Assembly (NCBI GenBank): GCA_004151065.3
Contig: NWUY0305055189.1
Location: forward strand, 1 to 39,554
Origin: Larix sibirica
Lineage: Eukaryota; Streptophyta; Pinopsida; Pinales; Pinaceae
DNA: 39,554 nt
Direction: 5' to 3'
Below, piece after piece: positions 11,227 to 22,590 of the stretch; position 1 is the first letter of the stretch; every line of letters starts with the position of its first letter. Position numbers and translations under genes: made by a program. Below the pieces are notes generated by a model that saw only the letters and a list, made by a program, of their open reading frames with translations, was not told where the DNA came from and did no database searches.

Positions 11227-12540
11227 TGCACACAATAAATATAAGCCACTCACTACATGAAGCCGTTCAATCACGGCACAAATAAAGTTGCTCACAGCAG
11301 AATCCATTCATTCAAAGCATGCACCTAGCAGCTAGCCTCGTGCAATTCACTGCACAAGCCATGATTCATGATATAAGTGAATATACCACAACCGTGCATA
11401 ATCAAATTGTAGCATGCTTACTAAAACCCTACGTTTCAAAATTATATTGGATCGAAAGCGAACCTACCTATAAATTATTCCAGCCAGCAGCCCCTAAGCC
11501 CAGCCCAGCTATTACTAGCAATTGGCTGTATGGCAATGAAAACTGTCAATGATCCACTATGTCAGGTGGCTTTATGTGAGGTGCTGTAGGAACTCTGTTT
11601 GCATATATGTAAGTGAGGTAGTAACCATTGTTCCGTACGTACAACCCCCCAGGGTACATCTATATCGGGTATGGATACCAGGGGGGGGGGAAACATCTAT
11701 CTCATTCGGGTAAGTATTGAAACTAGGACCCGAAGGGCCACGTATGAGGTACGAATGTGTGGGGTACATATCTTTTTTTCGTTCATTCAAAAAGGCAGCA
11801 AATAGAAAGCAAGATAGAACCAGGTAGGCATGACTGTGTCCTTTCGGTGTTGTCACTGTTTCACGAGGCTCTCTCAGTTATGATGGGGTACTTTTTTTAT
11901 TCTCTCATATGGTGGATCGACGGGGAATCACTTATATTGGGTATGTTTTTGTATGATTGGTTAATGATGGGGGTTATTATCTATCATTTGTGTTACAACT
12001 TCTAGCAATCAATACACAAGAGAGAACTATAATAGACTCAATCAAGTAAGCTATCTATCAATCATAACCACATAGAATCTCGGGGTGTAGCAACGTATGT
12101 AACGCATCGTCATGGCATGCAGCCAAGGTAGGAGCTAATGTTCCGTAGCGGTAAGTGAGACCGTGTGTTTCGTAGCGGTCGAGGTCGAGGTATATGTATG
12201 GCTTATGCAATGACCTCCTTTCAATGACCGGCTGGCAATGAGCACCTTATGGCAAGTACTGGCTAGCAATTACTGTTCTGATTGGCGGGGATTAGGTACG
12301 AATCCATTCGCCCGAGGTACGCCCCCACCCAATAAATACTCAGGTTTTGGAACCGATGGAGCACGTCTTTTACGTTTGGGAACCGATCACGATGCTAAGC
12401 ACTTATGGATGCCCCTGCGAGATGTTGATTAGCCATTGTATAATAACGTATATAATGTAAGCTTACATACTGACCCATCTTACCATAAAAGCCTTACCCA
12501 TTTTCATTTCTTTTATATTATATTACACGATTAGTCTTTG
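11227..12540. other. intergenic, no gene seen
   Basis: Contains the G10 run 11681-11690 and minus-strand members of the GGTCATTGCC family at about 11513-11535 and 12206-12240. It also has AACGTATGTAACGCATC at 12092-12108 (exact mate at 27463-27479) and a 20-nt exact repeat at 12321-12340. Open frames up to 94 codons (11572-11856, minus) are unrecognised. Confidence 0.6.
12321..12340 (+). repeat. 20-nt exact direct repeat, copy 1
   Basis: GCCCCCACCCAATAAATACT is repeated exactly at 13762-13781 on the same strand, 1441 bp away. This is the longest exact pair I found by eye in the window. Confidence 0.85.
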
Positions 12541-12550
12541 GAGATGGGCG

Positions 12551-12606
12551 GCAGTCCACCGGACGATAACATAGTTTGAGGTAAGGCGGTCCAACAGACG
12601 GATAAC
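12551..12606 (+). repeat. two GTCCAACGGAC mini-hairpin family members
   Basis: GCAGTCCACCGGACGATAAC at 12551-12570 and GGCGGTCCAACAGACGGATA near 12586-12605. GTCC and GGAC flank a three-base centre and could pair in a 4-bp stem. Other members lie at about 12761-12777, 13965-13983, 15865-15880, 21636-21656, 21685-21700 and 22612-22632. Confidence 0.7.
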
Positions 12607-14089
12607 TTTCATTGGCTTACAGGATAGTTGTTCCCACCGGCCGGCACAGGACAGCACCAGCAAGGGGCGAATATAGCCTCAACTGACAGAGCCAGTAATA
12701 AAGCTCACAGTTTTTGTCATTCAATATTCTTTATAGTAATTCATATAGCCTGGTTGTTCAGATAGACGGACGGACAACTGGTTGTTCCTTCTAGCCCCGG
12801 TTAGATAGCTGACTCCCAGAGCCTGGTTTAAAGAAGAGCCCTGTTAAAGAGCCCCGCCGGTTCAAGATGAGCCCCTTAGAGCTACCGCTTGCCCCCATAT
12901 TGTGATTGATCGCACTTGCCGAGACACTTTCAATATAGTGAGCTTCCGTTAGCCCCATGGTGAAGGACCCCGCATCAAGCCCCGCATTAGGAACGGCTTT
13001 ATAGCGATACTTTATGCTCCCGATTGCAACGAGACACAGGTACACTTTTTCACAATTACATATTTGATCCCCAATAGCCCCATGAACAGAGCTTATTATA
13101 TTATCTACGTTATTCTTTCTTTCTTATTACAACGTAGAATTTACTATGGCTCAAGTAGTTACGCCCGCGGCGACATACCTGCTTTCCGTTCCATCCAATA
13201 CCGCACCATCTACTAAAATGAAAGGCGTTCCCAACAAACAATGCCCTACGAGAGAGGAGAGGCTTTGATCAATAAGGATTCTCTAGATAAGGATTCCGCC
13301 GGGTTGGCTGGGGAAGGAGCGACCAAAGGGGACTGATGTGAGTCTTATGGAGAGGAGGGGCGCACAAAGCACAAAAGAGCAGTCAATACAAGAGTCGATT
13401 CCGTGCCCAGTTGCCAAGTAGTGTTTCCGTACCCAGGAGGTTGTTAGTGCCAAGTTAGTTGTTCATGCGTGCCAGTTGTATGTGCTCCATAGTCCGTGCC
13501 TTAAGGGCAGTTCCACCCATAGTCGCCGCTAGTCATTGCCAGGGGGGGTACATAAAGGAAGAGCCTTCAGTGCATACCCGTTCAATCCATCATCGATAAT
13601 AGAGTAGTCTGTAGAGTATCTCTGCTAGAGCCGTATAGTAAAGCCCATAGTAGCTAAACTTTGAGTCCCGTTTGTTGCAATAAAAATAAGTGCGGTAACA
13701 AAACTGGGTTGCATATTTATTATATATGATAATATCCAAGGCCATATAATCTTCTTCCTATGCCCCCACCCAATAAATACTTAAGCGTAGTACTGTAGTA
13801 TTACTCTCGAGCTATCCCAAATTCAATTTATTTCCTGGGTCCTTACAACTCTATAGATCGATAGAAATATATATAATCTCTATAATGGGCTTTTACTTTA
13901 TGGATTGATCTTATTTGATCCATGTACAGTTGGATGAGTCCGGTCCCGCAGTTGGGTGAGTGCGTCGGTCCAACGGACGGATGGGAGAAATTTGTTTCGA
14001 TGGATTTAATGGTTTGAAATAAGCTAGTGGGAAAGGCCACGTGTTGCTAGGATAATATGTGTTGCTATAGCAAGTTGCCTAGTGGGGCA
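12607..14089. other. intergenic with hairpin-family members
   Basis: Holds mini-hairpin family members at 12761-12777 and 13965-13983 and the mate of the 20-nt repeat at 13762-13781. AGTCTGTAGAGTAT at 13606-13619 is also found at 7384-7397. Open frames of 65-84 codons on the minus strand are unrecognised. Confidence 0.6.
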
Positions 14090-14099
14090 GGGGGGGGGG
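14090..14099 (+). repeat. G10 homopolymer
   Basis: Third run of exactly ten G, preceded by GGGGCA. Confidence 0.95.
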
Positions 14100-14275
14100 T
14101 GCGAATAAACTGACTATGTGCTTTTATCAACTATGTGCCCAGGACGAGGCTATGTGCAGTGAGTGAGCGAATGGCTTCTATGTGAGCTCCCCATGTTCTC
14201 CACCAGATTATATCAATTGGGCATAGCTTCTAATCGCTGATAATAGCCCATAAGCAACAGTAATTGCCTCAAGGC

Positions 14276-14385
14276 GGTCATTGCCAATAGTAAATCATAC
14301 ATAGCCGCAGAGTCGATCAGTCGTTGCTCGGCTGGAAACACAAATTGATGTAGAACATAGGAGATCATTGCCAATCATTGTAAGA
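14276..14385 (+). repeat. GGTCATTGCCAATAG family members
   Basis: GGTCATTGCCAATAG at 14276-14290 and GATCATTGCCAATCATTGTA at about 14363-14382. Related copies on the plus strand lie at 17705-17722, 17754-17780 and 34242-34280. Inverted copies lie near 3067-3099, 12206-12240 and 17025-17041. Confidence 0.7.
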
Positions 14386-14399
14386 AAGAAAAAACCATA

Positions 14400-16300
14400 G
14401 CAGCCAGTCATAGCTGCCATACCTATCCCTCTATCCCTACCTTTATTGCTATGCACCTTTAACCGGAAGAATAATAGCTGGAAGAATTAATTGAAGTTGG
14501 ACACCTACAGCAACCCGCCCAGTCTTGGATCCTTGGAACCGCTTTGAAGGAATAGGAATATTATGGCCTTTCAGAAAAGAACTAGATGAAATGAATGTAA
14601 TAAATGGTATAGGTTTATAAAAAACAAAAAAAAGAATCTCATATTGGCCTAGTCCCTACGCGGTAGGTTGGAACCTCATCAGAATTAGTATTGCTCCCTC
14701 TAGATAAATAAGATAATGAAATGGCCTAGTTCAGTAAGAAGAATCTCCATTAGAAAATATCCATATTAACTACTATTGACAACTTAATCTAATTTTATGT
14801 TTAAGACTTGAATCCATGTTCAGTTGGGGCAGGCACCACCATGCATGGTTGGTTTCTTTGGGTGGGCCTGATTTCCAAACCTTCGCTCGGCTTTTGTCCT
14901 GATTAAAAACCTAATTGTTCGGGGAAATGAATCCTAGTTATTCATCTGGGATCAAAAATGACGATTATTGTTAAGAAACTATACCTTATCCCTATTGGTC
15001 GAGTGCCCTCCGGGTCCTTCTCAAATTCGGTTTTTACAAAAGCAAACCCTCGGTTAGATTATCTGGGGTCGGAGGCATATTCATCTATCGGGGTTGAGAA
15101 CTCGCTTTTTCAATTGCCAAATCGAGGAACGAAGTACATCTCAAAATAGTAATAGTAGGGCATCGCAATAAACGCTGGGAGAGGACCTGGGCACTCGTAT
15201 TTAGAATCCCACCGCAACTGACTGACTCAAGCGAGCCCCTTTCTTTTAGTCATAATTCCTGGCCATTTGAATAGTAGGGCCGAATTCCAGATTGCTAATT
15301 AAATCATATAAAGGGACCACCTATCTCTCATTCCATTTATACCTAGCATTCCATGAAGGAATGGATATTTTGTGCATGCACCAGCCTACCCTCCTTATCT
15401 AATAATTGAAAGAGAAGCAACCTACAGCGAACTATGCTGTTTTCGGGGTAATATAGGGCCCATCACTCCCTTCCGATCAATAAACTACGTGGATAGGAGC
15501 AGGGGCGGGCTTTTCATTGCTGCGCTCTAGGAATGTTGAAGCGCTTAAATAATAATATAAGGTTGGCTTTATATAAATAATAAGGAGGAGATGGGGGTTC
15601 ATTTGAGCACGCTTGGAAACTCTAGTTTTTATCCTGAACCCGACTGAACTAATTAAGTGAAGTTTTATTTAATAAATCCGGCATTTGACAGTTTCACACT
15701 ATTGCGTGGGGGCATGGAAAAACTAGGATTTATGGGATCACTGCTTTCTCACTTAGAGTTTGTTACGGCATCATTACTCGCCGATCATTACTTGCTTCCT
15801 TACTACTCGCAGGCTGGTCCAATAAACAGGATGGCTAGATGGCGCGGGTGGCTGGGGGCAGGTGGTGTCCGCCGGACGAAGGAGGAAAATTCATTTCGGG
15901 ATTTGAAATGGAGAGGAGAAGTTACACATATTATCCGGAATGGAGCTTACCCCTGCGGAACAGTAGTTCCTATTATGGACCATGCATTACAGACGATACA
16001 TCTTTGAGGATATTATCCCATTAATAGCCCATAACTAAAACAGTATCATAACCAATAGTAAGACTCATGCCAGAGGGTCATAGTAAATCATAAGAGAAAA
16101 AGAAACCTTACTTCTAAGAGCGTCAGCGAATAAGTCCCTGAGCTACAGCGAAAAGCTATAGGTTGTTTATGTCCCCTTTGAAAAAAGAAAGTAAGATTGA
16201 ACTGCTTTGTCTCAATGCTATTAGTCTGGAACTATTCTTTCTGCATTATGAACCTCTGTAGTCCACTATATGCTATTTAAATGAAATGAGATTTATAATA
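14400..16300. other. intergenic; one unsupported 116-codon ORF
   Basis: A plus-strand frame at 15657-16007 starts with ATG and encodes 116 residues, but the protein has no domain or homology I recognise. It also runs across a GTCCGCCGGAC mini-hairpin member (15868-15878), so it is probably a chance frame. Nothing else gene-like is seen. Confidence 0.5.
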
Positions 16301-16600
16301 CTATATCTTATTCTATTTAGCTCAGCTAAGTATTGCCTATATTTATAGTTCTAACTATATGGTTATAAAAACGCTATTTAGCTTTAGCTCAGCTTGATAC
16401 TATTTAGCCTTTTACGAAGCCTGACTCTAACAAAGTTGCATTAGCCTTGTCCTTAGCTAAGCTAAGCTCTAAGTTATTAGTTCCTGCTCTTAGCTTCGCT
16501 AAGCATGATTAACTTTTTTATAATTAGCTGTATTTCTGTAACTTAGCCCTTTACTAGCTCTAGTCTTATCGCTGCATGGACTGCCTTAAGCTGTATAGTA
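16300..16600. repeat. TTAGC/GCTAA-rich degenerate tract
   Basis: TTAGC, TAGCT and GCTAA occur about once every 15-20 bases, with TTAGCTAAGCTAAGCT near 16453 and CTTAGCTTCGCTAAGC near 16489. Because AGCT and TTAGC/GCTAA are partly self-complementary the tract could fold into many small alternative hairpins. It ends at AAGCCGAGTGAAAGCC (16600-16615), the mate of 7508-7523. Confidence 0.7.
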
Positions 16601-16615
16601 AGCCGAGTGAAAGCC

Positions 16616-18349
16616 GGTAATAGGATATATGCCCCGGTTGTTGCTATAAACATTCCTTTATTGTGTTTTTATCTCCCATGTAGAATGACTGGAAAAGATT
16701 GACAGAGCATGCTTTCCGGGCGGAAAAGCACTTTTACCCGCCTCCCCGGGCAGATCTTCGGGGTTATTCCGTTATTTGCATCCCTGCTGCGCCGGGGTGG
16801 GTAATGAGGTTCTCCCAGGTATAGTAGTATAGCGGCTATCTCTCGTCAACCATCAATTGGGGCCTTCTTCTTCCTGGGAATGATCGCCTCTTGGAATCGC
16901 CAGCATAAAGTACCAGATATTGAATACCAAATGGAGTGGATCTACTTCATTTTCTCTTCTTGGTACATTGAGGTGGTGCAGTACCTATTGGCTTTACTAG
17001 CGGCATCAATACCTGGCTTAACTAGTGGCTATTGGCAATGAAAAAAATATGAATAATCCCCAAAAGTCCTCCTTTGTGTCTATAGGTACCTCCCTGTGTG
17101 AATGTTTATCTATTTGCTACCATATTATGTCAATGCCCTATGGGGCGCTGCGGCATGTTGGGTATCTGTATGATGGGCCGACGATGCCCATTTGGAGATG
17201 ATTTTGAATCTGGAAATAACTAAATGGCAGTGCCTCAGTCGGTCCCGTACCTTCTTTCCACCCCGTGTTAGTTGAATATGGCCTGTGTTGATGGTTACTT
17301 CTTGGTTCTGTGTTTAAGTGTCCTATGAAAAGTGGGAAAATGGGGGACGTTATATAAAAGCGAACATAGAAAAATTGCTTACAAGCATTCATTCTCCATC
17401 GGTTATTTTAAATAAATAAAATTTTGAAAATAAATAAATAATCATAGCTTGCCTTGGATACTCAGCTGGGCTTATTGACTAGATACAGTCAGACATAGCC
17501 TCACATAGCCGACAGACATTTTGGGGATAAGGCCACCCCGCATAGCCAGTTATAGCTGCCACATATCACAGAGAGTGGACCACCACATAACCACCTCCCT
17601 ACATGACAGACATTGATTGATTCAATTTATTTCCAAACTATTTGGGGTGGGGTGAGACTACGGACGGAAACAGCACGCATTCATCAGTCAGAGCCAGTCG
17701 CCAGGAGGTCATTTTCAATAGCCGCCCCAGCAGTTAGTGCTGGGTAATTCCAGTCGGTCATTGTAAGGAGATCCAATAGCCAGTGGTCAACGATAAGGAG
17801 GTGAATGGTATTTAACAGGAGGTCGACGACGATAGACAGTCTCATTTACAGCCAGCCATATTGTCTGAAGGTGGTCACGGAACCATATCCATATACCTAG
17901 AACTCTACCTCAATTACGGATACGGAACAGGAGTTCCTACCTCAAGACGGATAATCATTATTTATGATGCACCTTAAGAGAATTGCCATACACATTTTAA
18001 TTCACGCTCGTCAGGTAGGTAGTTACAGGAAGGAAAGAAGGAAGGAGGTGCGTTATATTTGGATATATCTTGCAGGATAAGGCCCCCATGTTCTCATATA
18101 CCGGAGTAACCTTCACATGCCACACCCACCCAACACAGGGACGGTACCGCACGCGGCGGGGTGGACATAATTTATTAATTTATTGACTCAGGTTTGGCGC
18201 GGACACTCAGTTTGCTTGGATAGATTAATATCGAAAACAATTATCATTCGCTGTTTTGCCTTATCATTTTGGGGTATGGGGAATCCACTCATAAGGGTAC
18301 TCCAATTTCTTCATTATTACTGAACTAGATAATTTAAGGAAGTTTTTAT
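16616..18349. other. intergenic, no gene seen
   Basis: Holds the mate of the 10985 repeat at 17224-17300, GGTCATTGCC family members at 17025-17041 (inverted), 17705-17722 and 17754-17780, and an AAGG simple repeat at 18027-18048. Several CATAGCC words between 17490 and 17600 echo those at 14290-14420. Confidence 0.6.
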
Positions 18350-18545
18350 ATGATTGCCAGGTGTTTATTCAATATATGGCTATACTTCCAAGTGATTATG
18401 CACTTGATGACAGGACTGTCGGTACTTGATTTAAGAGGCGATCCAAGGTGTTTTTCACTCAATATTACAGGTGTTTATCACTTGATGCTGGGACTCGACC
18501 CAAGAGTAGATACAAGTTTTTTACACTTGATCCAGGTTGAAATAC
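18350..18545 (+). repeat. degenerate CACTTGATG...GGACT repeats
   Basis: GGTGTTTATTCA, GGTGTTTTTCACT and GGTGTTTATCACTTGATG alternate with GCACTTGATGACAGGACTG (18400-18418), GATGCTGGGACTCGACCCAA and CACTTGATCCAGG. Three imperfect units of about 70 bp. GCACT(T/C)GATGACAGGACT returns at 34297-34315 and a looser version at 35519-35560. The open frame across the tract (18350-18550) looks like a by-product. Confidence 0.7.
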
Positions 18546-19594
18546 AATAAATCCAGCAGCCAAATAAATTAGATAATATGCCCTCCAGTTCCTTTTCCCC
18601 CGCCCACATGTATTGAGAAACAGGCGCTTCCTATTTATTCTATTAGGAGGTAGGGAAGGGGCTATGCACGAGGCAGTCTGGAGATCACCTGTAAGCCTTC
18701 ATTTCGCCAATCATTAAAGGGACATCGAGGATTTATAACGTAGATGACTTAGAGCGGTTCTCGGTGAGTGACAAGAAACTAACTAGGAACCATAGTGAAG
18801 TTGCAGAAAAACATGTTTTATTTTCTAGCGGTACACCTCTGAGCTTCGAGAAAATCTCTTAGCCTCGAAGGTTATATGGGTAAGCCATTCTTATGTCTCC
18901 TGGGTCTTCTTTTAAATAATAAGGTATTCCTTCTGACAGGCTTATAAGACCTATTAAGACAGAGGCTCTTAAGACAGGCTCATAATACTTCATAATACCA
19001 GCCATTTACTAATGTATGGCGTGCTGGATTGAATGATGGATGGATAAATATATATTTATAATAACTGTTCAATGCTGCTCAACTAAATAGAGATGGTATG
19101 GTTCAAGCCAATGAGAAAAGAAGACTGATCTCTCTCCTTTCCTACCTAAGGATATGAGTGATAAACGGCTTCAATGAGCATTTGCGTGCGCTGTCTGGCC
19201 ACTTGAACCCGAAGATGTCAGCTTCTTGCGATCTGGAAAAACAGCTCACCAAGCAAGACCTATTGGACCTATCAATATGTAAATTCAGTACATAAAGGTG
19301 GCATGGATTTAATTCTCAATAAACTAGGTAGGGCATTATCATATAGTTTATATCAAGCAGGCGGGATGTATTCATTGGCTGGGCGGGGATACTTGGCTGG
19401 GAAAAGAAAGAGCGACATCTATATAAGCTCAGTCAGTTCAATTCGATCTCCACATCCAGAGAGCATTTGGCAGGTCACCAATTCATACTTATACAATAAC
19501 AGGCAGGAATTACAACAGTACAGTAGTACTACCAGCAGATCAAGCTTGTATACCCAGATTAATTGTCTCAACGTGTTGTTCTGACCGGGTTTAG
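18546..19594. other. intergenic, no gene seen
   Basis: One kilobase without recognisable genes. A plus-strand frame of 93 codons (19303-19584) and an overlapping minus frame of 114 codons (19419-19763) are unrecognised. The latter is Gln/His/Lys-rich because it reads the complement of the phased repeat that follows. Confidence 0.55.
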
Positions 19595-19760
19595 ATGATG
19601 AATAATGCTCCTTCTGCTTATGAAAATGCTCTTGGAACTGAGGAGGCTTTGAATCCTGATTCAACTTTTGCTGATGATGGGAATCCAGTTTCAACTTATG
19701 ATTTAAATACTCACAATGCGAATTCAATTGGTGATGCTTCTGGTGGGGATGTTCATCGAC
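19595..19760 (+). repeat. triplet-phased pseudo-coding repeat, tract A
   Basis: In one frame the codons are mostly AAT, GCT, GAT, ACT, TCA, TAT, GGT and CCT, giving stretches such as NAPSAYENALGTEEALNPDS and SIGDASGGD. The frame from ATG 19595 is open to 19840, but only the first two thirds has the repeat character. The vocabulary (TCAACT, GATGGGAAT, GCTTCT) is shared with tracts at 23727-23935, 25199-25258, 26173-26643, 26875-26970 and 35576-35760. No known protein family is recognised. Confidence 0.7.
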
Positions 19761-19764
19761 CATT

Positions 19765-20655
19765 CCTTTACTATGGTGGCAAAGGCTGTATTACTATAGC
19801 CCTGCATGTTCAATCTGGTAGGCGTGGTAGGAGGTACTAATAGAAAGGTAATGAGGCTTTGTTTCCCCTTCTTAAATAATAGAAAGGTTTGTGCTTTGAG
19901 CATGATAAAACTAAGTGAGAAGCGCTTGTGGAACTGCTGATAAAATTATAAGTAGGCACGGCTGCTTGTACAAGCAGTATTTGGACATCCCGAACACGAC
20001 TAAATAATTATTTAGAAAAGTGCTTACTTAAAGAAAAGTTTTCGGTTCAATCCGAATAAACTGCGCTGGTCAAGCTGGGTCTGCATTCCCTCCATCTACG
20101 AGGTCGGCATTTGATTCGGAGCGGTACCACATAGATAAGAACGAATACGCGGCCCCTATTTACAATAATATCCATGCCTTCAATTTCAATTATTGGAGAA
20201 GGTAGGTACGGGCAAAATAATCGAGAGGGTGTGATGTGAAAGGCCCCCCACCAACCCATATTTGTGGAGCTAAAATCATAATATACGGGGTGTGCCCTAT
20301 TATTGTAGGTGTTGCTTTCACGTATATAAGATAGATCGAGCAGATTCATTAAAGCGAGCGCAGTATGGAATTTCGCATCCATAAAACTCTATGCCCTGCC
20401 TCCGGGTATTTAGAATAAGTGGTGTATCTAACTGGCCCTGCCGATATATTCTTCTTTATACTTACTTATTAATATAAAAAGAGAGTTCTTGAACCCAGAG
20501 GCATAATCCCTTCCAAACCCCATAACACCAATCTTTTATTATTAAAATGCGCTTCGGTTGGCGAAGCGGGATTGACTGGAACAACCCAGGGACGAAGTGG
20601 TCGTCTTACTTATTGCAGGATAGGATCAGATCGGACGGACTAGGATAAACATCGA
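19765..20655. other. intergenic, no gene seen
   Basis: No family recognised. A minus-strand frame of 111 codons (20047-20382) shows no motif I know. TTCACGTATATAAGATAG near 20315 resembles TTCACGTATATAACATAT near 27955. Confidence 0.55.
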
Positions 20656-21009
20656 TTGGGGGACCGGTGTATTAAGGTGCAGGTAATTCTTAAATTAATC
20701 GAGTTACCTACTTACAAAAGCGAGTTCTTGACCCCAGATTGGGAATTGGGAATCCTCAAACTTACAGCGTTTGACGGACGGGGCTTCCCATTAATACATT
20801 GTAACTGCCCGCCACACAAACAAGAAATAACCCCCGCTGGATGGATACCACTGCTTACCCCTTACACGCCTTATATTATGCTTTTCTATTTTAATAAGTA
20901 CTCATTTGGTGGGGGGAGGGTGCAGGAAATAAAGCTGCGTTTCAACCCTTTTTCGCGTACTCACCAACACTTGGATTTTATTGCCGCAAGCACCTTATGG
21001 GAACACTAA
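20656..21009 (+). other. 117-codon ORF, doubtful
   Basis: ATG to stop on the plus strand. The translation has mixed composition with one aromatic-rich patch around residues 70-85 (TPYTPYIMLFYFNKYSFGGG). It has no homology I recognise and no neighbouring gene on the same strand. Plant mitochondrial genomes carry many such unnamed frames, most untranslated. I list it only because it is among the longest here. Confidence 0.12.
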
Positions 21010-22020
21010 TTACTTATAACATCCCCTTTACTATCTGCTGGTTTTGGAGCACCAACTTAACTCTCTACCCTTTCACTAGGGAACTCACCCCAGGGGCCGG
21101 ATTGCCTTCACACCGCATTACTGCTTTATATATATACCACCTAGACTGCCTTATTAGATCTTACGTACACACTTGGGTAGGCAGGCACTTTTCAAATTGC
21201 TATTCGCTTTAGCCTACTGGAATACTTTATGTTGGACAGCTCTAGCTAAGTTTTGGTGTGAGATGGATCGTCAGAACTGCCCTCTTCATGAATTACTGCC
21301 AGAACTGATGAGATCAGATAAGATATAAGATTACGGGGGGGATAGACCGGCTGGCTACTTTAAACTGCCTCACATTGATTGAGATTGATCTTATTGATTG
21401 ACTTTATTTACTTTATTAGTCTGCCCCACAACAGATGAGCCAACCAAGCCCAACACGCCAATCTGCCAACCATAAACATAACCACACCTTCACCAATAAG
21501 TTCACCAGAAGCAAGAAGTCAAGCCAAGCCACAAGCCAGAAGCCAAGACCAATGGATAAGCCCACCGAGTGATTTATTGAGTGAGTGGTTTGATTTCTTT
21601 AATTTATTTTATTTATTGCACCAGTTGAGAGAGAGCGGTGGTCCAACGGACAGCACAGATAGAGCCCCCGGATGGAGGGAAGGGGGCCAACAGACGTATG
21701 TTCCCGGTATGGAGCCTATACAGAAAACACAGCGGATAGCACTGGATGGATGGCAATTATAGACAATGCTTATATGCAATTTTAGGAGCAGATTAAGTTC
21801 TTATGATGGAAGATGGTGCTACATGAAAAAAAAGTTGCTTAGCTTCTTTTTGTATAATAAAGTATATAATGCAACCTGATAAACTGATTCATCTTACGCA
21901 ATACGCGTTACCACCTACAACTGATACATCTATGTTCCAGGAGAGGCATTGATTTATTTGATTCTATACACTTTGGATTATTCCAGATAGGCAAGATTCA
22001 TTTTTATTCTCTAAAAAACG
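21010..22020. other. intergenic with AAGCC tract and mini-hairpins
   Basis: An imperfect AAGCC/AAGCCAGAAG purine-C repeat lies at 21505-21550, similar in type to 2849-2890. Mini-hairpin family members GGTCCAACGGACAG and GGCCAACAGACG lie at about 21639-21652 and 21685-21696. Confidence 0.6.
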
Positions 22021-22590
22021 ATGAGCCAGGAAGGCAAGCTACAAATGGACCCAATCTGCCAAGAAAGGCGTTCCCTTTATTCCCCAGTAGCCCACTTTCT
22101 TCAGTCCACTTTATCCATTCTAACAGTCCCAGCCCCGCAGTCCCCGCATTCTCGCATCCCCGCTAAGTTAGCTTATTGTTTAGCCCGAGCCGGTCACTAC
22201 CTTCAGGCTATGCTAACCCCAGGCTCTCGGATGGTAGGGGGTTTCGCTCAACTTCGTGACCTACACTTGGTTTTCAGTTACTATACATCGTACGTAAGAC
22301 AAAAGATATCGCAGCGGGATCCAGGATTCGATCTATCCACACATTATGCTTTCAGGAAAGAAACAATATTCATTTACCCTTTTCGCCTTCAGGAGGAATA
22401 CCCCCCCATAGCTCTTAAGCTTTTATTGCTGGGGTTGGGGCCGCCAGGCTATCAACAGCAACAGCAACAATGGACAGCAACTAAAACGCCAACAGCTACG
22501 GCTACGGATATGGCAACTACAATTCAAAAACAGCGGATACAGATACGGCGGATACAGCTACAACGGACGGAAGGAAAACAGCCAACGTAG
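22021..22590 (+). other. 189-codon ORF, longest in the window, unassigned
   Basis: Starts at ATG 22021. The first 145 residues are of mixed composition with no motif I recognise and no clear membrane helix. The last 45 residues are compositionally different: six consecutive Gln near residues 145-150 followed by a Thr/Ala/Gln/Arg-rich tail, produced by an ACA/GCT/GAT phased repeat tract at about 22461-22590. The frame is therefore a chimera of unrelated sequence and repeat. One ORF of this length is not surprising by chance in 39.5 kb read in six frames, so coding status is doubtful. Chimeric mitochondrial ORFs can be expressed, but nothing here (known gene upstream, co-transcription partner) supports that. 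Confidence 0.2.
22461..22590 (+). repeat. ACA/GCT/GAT phased tract
   Basis: Starts with CAACAGCAACAGCAACAA and continues with ACA, GCT, ACG, GAT, ACA, GCG triplets (GCTACGGCTACGGATATGGC; GCGGATACAGATACGGCGGA). It is phased in threes like the GCT/TCA tracts but uses C- and A-richer triplets, so it may be a separate family or a distant variant. It merges into the GGACGGAAGG words of the mini-hairpin family. Confidence 0.55.

Noticed and set aside
15657-16007. 116-codon ORF as a gene
   Set aside because: No homology, no neighbouring genes, crosses a dispersed repeat copy; length is within chance expectation.
16089-16097. CATAAGAGA, matching a plant mitochondrial promoter core as I remember it
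   Set aside because: A nonanucleotide match is expected by chance in this length, no gene lies downstream, and this consensus was derived from angiosperms.
19419-19763. 114-codon His/Gln/Lys-rich minus ORF
   Set aside because: It reads the complement of phased tract A, so openness follows from the repeat's codon usage.
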